Assembly: GCA_964398885.1 (NCBI GenBank)
Contig: CAYNOU010000069.1
Span: 1-12,612, forward strand
DNA from: JAGMCF01 sp964398885
GTDB lineage: Bacteria > Cloacimonadota > Cloacimonadia > JGIOTU-2
Length of the DNA: 12,612 nucleotides
Direction of reading: 5' to 3'
Each line of letters begins with the position of its first letter. Positions within the stretch are counted from its first letter, which is position 1. Below the pieces are notes generated by a model. It was not told the DNA's origin. It did no database searches and worked only from the letters and a program-made list of their open reading frames with translations. The translations under genes were made by a program, and so were the position numbers. Of the stretch, positions 7,127 through 12,612 are shown piece after piece.

Positions 7127-8188
7127 ATGGCAATGTCCAATAAGTTATACGAAGTTGAAATTTTAGATAAAGAATATTCAAAAGAAGCTGTTGTTGATAA
7201 ATTGCGAAAATATAAAAGCTATAATGAGCTTAAGGATTTTATTAGAAAAGACATCTTTACAATTTCTTTCCTTAAACCACCTTTTGGTAGATTAGGTTCA
7301 GAACATATATTGAAATGCTTTGAAATCGCAAATTATTTTTCTTCTCTTGAATTTATTCCTGATATTTTAGAACTAAGACAAACATTTTCTAAGCTTATAC
7401 CAAATAAAACATTTTCAAATAAAATAGAGTTATTTAATGAAGAAGAATTCTATCGTAATAGATTTGCAAATATCAAAATGACAGATAAAGAATTATCAAA
7501 CATTAAGACCAAGTTTAGTTTAGAAAATTTTTGCACATTTGACATTATAGCTGAAAAAACAATCATGCTTTATAATTCATTGGATGGAATTAAAACTACA
7601 AATTCCTGTACAGGTCATAAATATGCTTTAAGGTTCTTTTCTGTTTCTAATTTATCTTTACAAATAGACAAAAAAATTGTCGATATAAAAAAGTTAAAAA
7701 GAAGATTTAGAATGGTATTTTATAATTACGATAAGAATATTTTTAAATTCAGTATTATGGGTGAAGATAGAATTAATATTAATTTCTTTTATATACCGCC
7801 TAAAAATTGGACAGAAAAAAACAAAAAGATACCAGTAATGAAACTATGTGAAAAAATTCTTAATATGCTTATTTCTACTTTTAATTATAAACCAAGCTAT
7901 GATTGCACTAACAAAAAATTTCGTAATTCCGATGTCCAGACAATTGAAAAAGTTAGAAAGATGTTATGGAAATTTACTAATATATTAAATGAAAACTTAG
8001 ATTTATCTGATGAAGATGATGAAAAATTTTGGGAAATTCACCGACCAAGATGCTTAGTATTTGAAAGAGAATACCAAGAATATTATAAATCAGAAATGTC
8101 AATAGATATAATTAAGAAGTTTTGGAAGAGATTAGAATATTTAGGTAATAGATTAAGAAAGAATCCTGAACTTTTTAAAAAGTTTTGA
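7127..8188 (+). CDS. Uncharacterised 353-residue protein with a TTNSCTGH motif
   Basis: I do not recognise this protein. It is soluble-looking, with no signal peptide and no membrane segments. It is rich in Lys, Phe, Asn and Ile, and its DNA looks even more AT-rich than that of the neighbouring metG. A compact motif T-T-N-S-C-T-G-H at residues 157-164 (Cys161, His164) follows a predicted helix (EKTIMLYNSLDGI) and precedes strand-like segments (LRFFSVSNLSLQID, RMVFYNYDKNIFKFSIM, ININFFYIPP). Similar S-C-x-G-x patterns occur at strand turns in TYW3-type proteins and in various phage and archaeal hypotheticals, but I would not assign a function on that. An acidic patch DLSDEDDEKFWEIHRPR and a basic helical C-terminus close the protein. 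The strong ribosome site supports expression. It stands 157 bases after the kinase and 68 bases before the exporter. It may be an accessory gene acquired separately. Confidence 0.7.
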   Translation: MAMSNKLYEVEILDKEYSKEAVVDKLRKYKSYNELKDFIRKDIFTISFLKPPFGRLGSEHILKCFEIANYFSSLEFIPDILELRQTFSKLIPNKTFSNKIELFNEEEFYRNRFANIKMTDKELSNIKTKFSLENFCTFDIIAEKTIMLYNSLDGIKTTNSCTGHKYALRFFSVSNLSLQIDKKIVDIKKLKRRFRMVFYNYDKNIFKFSIMGEDRININFFYIPPKNWTEKNKKIPVMKLCEKILNMLISTFNYKPSYDCTNKKFRNSDVQTIEKVRKMLWKFTNILNENLDLSDEDDEKFWEIHRPRCLVFEREYQEYYKSEMSIDIIKKFWKRLEYLGNRLRKNPELFKKF

Positions 8189-8256
8189 TAAAATTTATGA
8201 TTGCATTCTTTAATTAGTACAGCTTTTTTAATAAATTATTTATCCGAGTCAAATAA

Positions 8257-10110
8257 ATGAGATCTAATCCTATCCTTAAATTCCTCATCCCATATTTCAA
8301 AAAGCATACCGCCAGCTTGATAGTTGGTGGTATTTCTATATTTCTGCTTTCTATCCTTATTTTACCCACACCACTCATCACTCGTCATATTATAGACAAC
8401 ACTTTGCCAGAAAAAAATATACACCAGTTGGTATTTCTTATTTTGGTTGTTCTGGGTTTGCTAATCTTTATGAAAGCAGTTGGCTATTTTCAAGGACTTC
8501 TCTTTTACAAAATCAATACAAAAGTAATTTTAAGCATCAGATTGGATTTGCTGGAAAAAATAAATAAACTTCCACTCAAAATCAGTAAGAGATATGGCAC
8601 AGGTTACCTCATATCCCGCATAAATGACGATACAGACAGGATACGGACCCTCTTTGCTGATACTTTTATTATGATAATAAAGGATGTTCTTACTTTTTTA
8701 GTTGGGGCAGTGGTAATTTTCTTTATCCACTGGAAACTGGCACTGATCTCTGTGGCTATTTTACCATTTTTTGTTATGGCAACAATTTATTTCAGTAAAA
8801 TTATCCGAAAATTATCAAAAATATTTTATGAGGATAATGCACAAGCAACCAGGCAATTAGAAGAATCACTTAATATGCTGGAGTTGAGCAAGGTTTTCCT
8901 GAAATATAAATACAATCTTTTACGGTATTTCAAAAGAGCAAAGCGGGCATTTCGTTCTAATATAAAACTTGGCAAGGTCTCTTTTCTTAATAACACAGTA
9001 ACTGGCTTTTTGGGTGGAATTGCCCCGATTGTTATTATTGGTTATGGTGGTTATGAGATAATACAGGGAAGGCTTACACTTGGTTATCTTATCGCATTCA
9101 ATTCTTTCGTGGGGTATCTGTTTGGTCCTACCAGTCGGTTAATCAATGTTAATATTCAGATTCAGAAAGCACTAATGGCATTAGAACGCGTAAGAGAGAT
9201 ATTTGATTTGCCGGAAGAAAGAGAAGATAAAAAAATTGTTTTACCAGAGAGGATCAAGCAATTGGCATTTGAGAATGTTCATTTTTCTTATGAGAAAAGA
9301 GTTGCCACAGAGGCACCCCGATACGGTCATTCTTCCCTACGGGGTAGGCAAAGATACAGAGAAGAAGATATTAATGTAATAAAATTTGAAAATCTTAAGG
9401 ATAAAAATCTTATTACAGATAAAATTGTAGAAGAAGAAATATTAAAAGGAATAAGTTTCACAGCAAGAAATGGTGAGAAGATAGGTATTGTGGGCAGTTC
9501 TGGTGGTGGCAAGACAACCCTGCTTCGGCTTCTTGCAGGTTTATATGGAATAGATGAAGGTAAAATCCTATTAAATGGGAGAAGTTTAACAACATCAGAA
9601 TTGATAGCTTTACGAAGACAGGTAGCCATTGTTGAGCAAGAACCATACTTATTTAATGATACAATTTACAATAATATAAGATTTGGTAATGGAAGAGCGA
9701 GTGAGGAAGAGATTTATTCAGCAGCAAAGCAAGCTTATGCAGATGAGTTTATCAAACAATTACCAAATGGATATAAAACGATTGTTGGAGAAAAAGGTGC
9801 GAATTTATCAGCTGGTCAGAAACAGAGGATTGCAATTGCTCGCGCATTAATAAAAAAGCCAAAGATATTGGTTTTAGATGAAGCAACCTCCAATATAGAT
9901 TCAATTAGTGAGACTTACATTAACAAGACCATCTTCTCACTACCAGAAAATATGATTGTATTTATTATTGCTCATCGTTTATATACTGTAAAGCAGTGTG
10001 ATAGGATATTTGTATTGGAAAAAGGAGAGATAGTAGAGGAAGGAACACATCAAGATTTATTGAAAATGAATGGATATTATAAGAGATTTCATAAGGTGTA
10101 TGTGGAATGA
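8257..10110 (+). CDS. ABC exporter half-transporter (MsbA/lipid A-type family) with an unusual insertion
   Basis: This 617-residue protein fuses a membrane domain to an ATPase, so it should work as a homodimer, or with a partner not seen here, in the inner membrane. Six membrane helices lie near residues 18-42, 57-82, 136-158, 160-180, 249-268 and 273-292. In the ATPase, the A-loop is FSYEK (Tyr345) and Walker A is GSSGGGKTT (413-421). The Q-loop is VEQEP, the signature is LSAGQ (517-521, Ala instead of the usual Gly), Walker B is ILVLDE (537-542), and the switch histidine is His573. All are present, so it should be active. The distance from Tyr345 to Walker A is 68 residues, where about 25 is usual. 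The extra residues (about 348-394) are highly charged and begin with a palindromic DNA repeat. The substrate cannot be read from sequence: lipid, peptide or drug are all possible. The start ATG 8257 has only a weak ribosome site, but it places the first helix correctly. Confidence 0.9.
   Translation: MRSNPILKFLIPYFKKHTASLIVGGISIFLLSILILPTPLITRHIIDNTLPEKNIHQLVFLILVVLGLLIFMKAVGYFQGLLFYKINTKVILSIRLDLLEKINKLPLKISKRYGTGYLISRINDDTDRIRTLFADTFIMIIKDVLTFLVGAVVIFFIHWKLALISVAILPFFVMATIYFSKIIRKLSKIFYEDNAQATRQLEESLNMLELSKVFLKYKYNLLRYFKRAKRAFRSNIKLGKVSFLNNTVTGFLGGIAPIVIIGYGGYEIIQGRLTLGYLIAFNSFVGYLFGPTSRLINVNIQIQKALMALERVREIFDLPEEREDKKIVLPERIKQLAFENVHFSYEKRVATEAPRYGHSSLRGRQRYREEDINVIKFENLKDKNLITDKIVEEEILKGISFTARNGEKIGIVGSSGGGKTTLLRLLAGLYGIDEGKILLNGRSLTTSELIALRRQVAIVEQEPYLFNDTIYNNIRFGNGRASEEEIYSAAKQAYADEFIKQLPNGYKTIVGEKGANLSAGQKQRIAIARALIKKPKILVLDEATSNIDSISETYINKTIFSLPENMIVFIIAHRLYTVKQCDRIFVLEKGEIVEEGTHQDLLKMNGYYKRFHKVYVE
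9301..9360. repeat. Palindromic repeat in frame inside the ABC transporter gene
   Basis: Arms ACCCCG (9315-9320) and CGGGGT (9340-9345) pair, with further pairing inward (TA, GG) across one bulge and one mismatch, around a loop containing TCATTCTT. The left flank CACAGA-GG-CACCC (9306-9318) matches CACAGA-TT-CACCC at 12276-12288 in the metG leader. CTACGG followed by AGGCAA (9338-9351) recurs at 12253-12265. The segment encodes VATEAPRYGHSSLRGRQRYR in the transporter, residues 349-368, with no counterpart in ordinary exporters. It is best explained as an inserted dispersed repeat that kept the frame open. Confidence 0.55.
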
Positions 10111-10120
10111 ACTGATTACT

Positions 10121-10176
10121 AATTTACCAATTTACAAATTTACGAGTTAACTAATTTACAAGTTTACCATTTCAAC
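10121..10176. repeat. 8-base tandem repeat between convergent genes
   Basis: Seven 8-base units in a row follow the consensus AATTTACM: AATTTACC, AATTTACA, AATTTACG, AGTTAACT, AATTTACA, AGTTTACC, ATTTCAAC. An eighth, weaker unit may precede them at 10113. The tract fills most of the 78-base gap between the exporter stop and the metG stop. No rho-independent terminator is visible in the gap. Such minisatellites can vary in copy number, but the unit differences here suggest an old tract. Confidence 0.65.
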
Positions 10177-10188
10177 GGTTTTTCAATG

Positions 10189-12213
10189 CTATAGGACAAC
10201 ACTGCCTTTTGGAACATCCTTTTCTGGAACTAAGAGTGATAAATTATCACCATCTATTGCAGCCAGAAGCATTGCTTCTGATTTTTCACCTTTAATAACA
10301 GTTGGCTTGAGATTGTTCACTATCAGGATTTTTTTGCCAATTAAGTTTTCAGCCGAATAATGCTTTGCAATGCCAGCTACAATTTGTTTGATGTCATCTC
10401 CCATTGAGATTTTCAACTTCAGAAGTTTATCTGTATTTTTGACCTTTTCAGCTGATACAATCTCAGCAATTCGCAAGTCTAATTTTTGGAAAGTTTCAAA
10501 ATCTATGGTTTCTTTGTTTTTTTCTTCAGGCATATAGATTCCTTTCAATTTTTTTATTTGTTTTTCTATTATATGGTCAGAAATTTTTTCAAATAGCGTT
10601 TCTATTTTTTCAATTTTTATAGGGTTAATCTGTTTTTCAGAAAGTCCGTCCCAGCCATACTCTAAAATAGGTTCGTCAAAGCTCAACATATTCCATAGTT
10701 TTTCTGCTGATGATGGAATAATTGGATAAATTAATATTGCTAAGTTTCGAATAATTTCACCACACACAAACATAGTTTCAGCAGTAGCTTCTGAATTTGA
10801 TTTTATTGTTGCCCAGGGAGCTGCTTTATCAAAATATTGATTACCAAGCCGTGCCAAATCTATAATTGATTTGCAGGCTTTTCTCACTTTGAAAGTTTGA
10901 TAAAGCTGTTTTACTTCTTCTCTTATATTAGAGATCTTTCTTAATATTTTCTCACTCGCAGATGATAGATTTTTGAGGACAGGAATTTCGTGATTAAAAT
11001 AGTTGTCAGAAAATTTCAGCACGCGATTTACAAAATTTCCAAGAGTATTTGCTAAGTCCGTATTATATTTTTCCTGAAATTCTTTCCATACAAAATCACA
11101 GTCTTTGTTTTCAGGAGCATTCGCAGCCAGATAATACCGCAAAGGGTCGGCAGGGAAATCTTCTAAATATTCATTAATCCACACAGCCCAGTTTTTGCTT
11201 GTGGAGATTTTCCTTCCTTCCAAATTAAGATATTCATTTGCTGGCACATCATAAGGTAAGATATAATCATCATCCTGACCCATCAGAACAGCGGGCCAGA
11301 TTATTGTATGAAAAGGGATATTGTCCTTACCGATAAAATGAATTAGTTTTCTTTCTTTATCAAACCAGTAATCTTTCCACTTTTCAGGCTGTCCAATCTT
11401 TTCTGCCCATTCAATAGTAGATGAAATGTATCCGATTGGAGCTTCAAACCAGACATAAATTACCTTCCCTTTAGCATTTTCAAGAGGAACTGGAACACCC
11501 CAATCCAGGTCCCGTGTAATTGCTCTTTCTTTTAAGCCCGATTTTAGCCAGCCAATGATGAACCTTTTCACATTATCTTTCCACTCAGTTTTTGATTTAA
11601 TCCATTTTTCAAGTTTATTTGAAAATTTTGGCAGGTTCAAAAACCAGTTTGTTGTTTCTTTAATAATTGGTGTATGACCACAAGTTATACAAACAGGATT
11701 TATCAATTGTATAGCATCAATCAGTTTTCCACAGGCATCGCACTGGTCACCACGAGCTTCAGTGGAATGACAAAACGGACATTCACCTTCAACATATCTA
11801 TCTGGCAGAAAACGCTTACAATGAGGACAATAAAGCTGTTTGTTTGTATGTGTGGTTATATAACCATTTTTTAATAGACTGGTAAAGAACTGCTGAGAAA
11901 TTTTATAATGGACGGGACGAGCAGTTCCCGAAAAATTATCAAAACAGAAATTAAGCCCTTCAAAAACCGATTTGATTCTTCTATGGTATTTATCTACAAT
12001 TTTTCTGGGCGGAACATTTTTCTGGTCTGCTTTTATGGAAATTGGTGTGCCGTGTTCATCTGTCCCACAGATATAAATTACATCATTGCCAAGCAATTTT
12101 TGAAACCTTACAAATATATCTGCAGGCAGATATGCACCTGCAAGATGCCCGATATGCAAATCTCCGTTTGCATACGGAAGTGCACTGGTTACCAAGTATT
12201 TTTCTTTTGCCAT
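10189..12213 (-). CDS. metG: Methionyl-tRNA synthetase
   Basis: This enzyme charges tRNA-Met with methionine using ATP in the cytoplasm. From the ATG at 12213 it has 674 residues. The Rossmann fold opens with TSALPYANGDLHIGHL (HIGH at 20-23). The connective domain carries four CxxC pairs (Cys129/132, 145/148, 158/161, 175/178), the two-knuckle zinc form seen in the E. coli-like and archaeal-like class. The second ATP motif is KISTSK (335-340), a known KMSKS variant. An anticodon-binding helical domain follows. The last ~107 residues, from about 568, form the Trbp111/EMAP-II-like tRNA-binding domain (DLRIAEIV...KILIVNNL). I prefer ATG 12213 to the upstream in-frame GTG at 12237 because AGAGGA lies just before it and the protein then begins as family members do. 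The gene runs against the five genes to its left. Its leader holds two hairpin elements, but no T-box or S-box could be recognised. Confidence 0.97.
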   Translation of the reverse strand: MAKEKYLVTSALPYANGDLHIGHLAGAYLPADIFVRFQKLLGNDVIYICGTDEHGTPISIKADQKNVPPRKIVDKYHRRIKSVFEGLNFCFDNFSGTARPVHYKISQQFFTSLLKNGYITTHTNKQLYCPHCKRFLPDRYVEGECPFCHSTEARGDQCDACGKLIDAIQLINPVCITCGHTPIIKETTNWFLNLPKFSNKLEKWIKSKTEWKDNVKRFIIGWLKSGLKERAITRDLDWGVPVPLENAKGKVIYVWFEAPIGYISSTIEWAEKIGQPEKWKDYWFDKERKLIHFIGKDNIPFHTIIWPAVLMGQDDDYILPYDVPANEYLNLEGRKISTSKNWAVWINEYLEDFPADPLRYYLAANAPENKDCDFVWKEFQEKYNTDLANTLGNFVNRVLKFSDNYFNHEIPVLKNLSSASEKILRKISNIREEVKQLYQTFKVRKACKSIIDLARLGNQYFDKAAPWATIKSNSEATAETMFVCGEIIRNLAILIYPIIPSSAEKLWNMLSFDEPILEYGWDGLSEKQINPIKIEKIETLFEKISDHIIEKQIKKLKGIYMPEEKNKETIDFETFQKLDLRIAEIVSAEKVKNTDKLLKLKISMGDDIKQIVAGIAKHYSAENLIGKKILIVNNLKPTVIKGEKSEAMLLAAIDGDNLSLLVPEKDVPKGSVVL

Positions 12214-12238
12214 TTTTCCTCTTATGATTTTAGCCACC

Positions 12239-12265
12239 TGCCTTCGTTAAAACTACGGCAAGGCA
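12239..12265. repeat. Hairpin element just upstream of metG
   Basis: TGCCTT-CG (12239-12246) pairs with CG-gc-AAGGCA (12256-12265) across a two-base bulge and a 9-base loop. It ends 26 bases upstream of the preferred metG start and overlaps the upstream GTG alternative's ribosome site. It looks like part of the same repeat cluster as the nested palindrome beside it, rather than a dedicated regulator, but an effect on metG translation is possible. Confidence 0.45.
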
Positions 12266-12284
12266 AGCAGATTTTCACAGATTC

Positions 12285-12363
12285 ACCCTGTGTAATATAA
12301 AACGCTTGGGAGGTGTAATAAAAAACGCCTCGCTATTACACCCCCCGAGCTATTACACGGGGT
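12285..12363. repeat. Nested inverted repeat (two stacked palindromes) in the metG leader
   Basis: The outer arms are ACCCTGTGTAATA (12285-12297) and TATTACACGGGGT (12351-12363), with one mismatch. The inner arms are GCTTGGGAGGTGTAATA (12304-12320) and TATTACACCCCCCGAGC (12334-12350), with two mismatches. The inner loop is 13 bases. The word GTGTAATA or its complement occurs four times. The two right-hand arms touch, while the left-hand arms are separated by six bases. It lacks a flanking T-run on either side, so it is not a standard terminator. It is far more GC-rich than its surroundings. Confidence 0.8.
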
Positions 12364-12508
12364 AAACACTGATTAATATATTTTATATTTAATGCGTAGA
12401 TAGAAATTGGGTTGAATGCGTTTGTGTCAATTTTTTTGAGTGAAGAGAATAAATACTTTACAATTATAATATAGTTATATTATTTCCTTTTTGATTTTTA
12501 TTGAAGAA

Positions 12509-12612
12509 TTAGATTTTTTTAGTTATTTCCAGAATAGTTGTATTTATTGCTTCATACCAATCTATGTAGTCACCAAGTTTCATTTCAACCATTTTTAATT
12601 CTTCATCTGAAA
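12509..12612 (-). CDS. C-terminal fragment of an unrecognised gene cut by the window edge
   Basis: On the minus strand an open frame enters from the right edge and stops at TAA (12511-12509). The 33 visible residues begin SDEELKMVEMKLGDYIDW and end EITKKI. They are charged and helical with amphipathic spacing, unlike the Phe/Ile-rich shadow frames of this AT-rich DNA, so I think this is real coding sequence. The family cannot be named from so little. It points the same way as metG, 295 bases upstream of it. Confidence 0.6.
   Translation of the reverse strand, partial: SDEELKMVEMKLGDYIDWYEAINTTILEITKKI

Larger units (their letters stand above)
12214..12508. other. metG leader and intergenic region (295 bases), no gene
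   Basis: This region separates metG from the partial gene at the right edge, both on the minus strand. Next to metG are the hairpin at 12239-12265 and the nested palindrome at 12285-12363. The remainder (12364-12508) is very AT-rich. It holds a minus-strand TTGACA (12430-12425) without a matching -10 at normal spacing, and a short perfect inverted repeat TAATATA-GT-TATATTA (12467-12482) that could be an operator or chance in AT-rich DNA. The ribosome site of metG (AGAGGA) is at 12217-12222. Confidence 0.5.

Noticed and set aside
8169..8184. Perfect 16-base palindrome AACTTTTTAAAAAGTT at the end of the orphan gene as a terminator
   Set aside because: It is entirely within coding sequence, has no loop and no GC stem, and is likely in Lys/Phe-rich AT-rich DNA by chance.
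5182..8188. Kinase-TPR plus orphan as an anti-phage defence island
   Set aside because: The neighbours are housekeeping or envelope genes, there are no nucleases, helicases, reverse transcriptases or mobile genes, and nothing in the orphan matches a known defence effector.
7127..10110. Orphan gene plus exporter as a bacteriocin or secreted-peptide system
   Set aside because: The exporter has no N-terminal C39 peptidase domain, no small precursor peptide with a double-glycine leader is visible, and the orphan is not recognisable as a modifying enzyme.
10121..10176. Short CRISPR-like array
   Set aside because: The units are 8 bases long and contiguous, with no spacers and no cas genes nearby.
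11908..12300. 130-codon plus-strand frame
   Set aside because: It is the antisense of the highly conserved HIGH-containing N-terminus of metG.
12285..12363. Nested palindrome as a rho-independent terminator
   Set aside because: Neither strand has a T-run directly after the outer arm, and the T-rich stretch on the minus strand lies in the inner loop.
12360..12430. metG promoter on the minus strand built on TTGACA (12430-12425)
   Set aside because: At spacings of 16-18 bases the -10 position reads like AATTTC to TTTCTA, a poor match. TATCTA is 22 bases away, too far for a normal promoter.

Overview
The window (12,612 bases, strongly AT-rich throughout) looks like a chromosomal piece of a Gram-negative bacterium, most likely from the FCB side of the tree or an uncultured phylum close to it (Cloacimonadota/WOR-3-like). 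The reasons are a DUF5916 protein with a predicted outer-membrane barrel, a periplasmic double M16 peptidase, and a MetRS with a KISTSK loop plus a C-terminal tRNA-binding domain. The taxonomic placement is inference. I see no tRNA, rRNA, CRISPR array, phage gene or intact insertion sequence.

Layout. Five genes run rightward: a secreted CBM9-like/DUF5916 protein (188-2296), a secreted tandem-domain M16 zinc peptidase (2507-5125, GTG start), a cytoplasmic Ser/Thr kinase fused to six TPR units (about 5263-6969, probably TTG start), an unrecognised 353-residue protein (7127-8188), and an MsbA-type ABC exporter half-transporter (8257-10110). Convergent to them is metG (10189-12213, minus strand). 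Upstream of metG, the last 33 codons of another minus-strand gene enter from the right edge (12509-12612).

The rightward genes are separated by gaps of 68-210 bases, so they need not form one operon, and they do not spell out a known pathway. The first two plausibly act in the envelope (outer membrane and periplasm), and the exporter in the inner membrane. The kinase-TPR protein is a signalling scaffold with no partner visible here. The 353-residue protein is an orphan.

The most unusual layer lies between and inside the genes. Several imperfect palindromic elements share short words: 2407-2436, 6984-7010, 9301-9360, 12239-12265 and 12285-12363. One of them (9301-9360) sits in frame inside the ABC transporter. 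It lies between the A-loop tyrosine and the Walker A motif and accounts for much of about 43 extra residues at a point where the family is normally compact. This resembles protein-coding palindromic repeats such as those known in Rickettsia. The metG leader holds an elaborate nested inverted repeat, and an 8-base tandem repeat separates metG from the exporter gene. Two of the TPR units of the kinase are nearly identical at the DNA level, which suggests recent repeat duplication. No complete new system is evident. The palindromic repeat family and the orphan gene are the best candidates for something undescribed.
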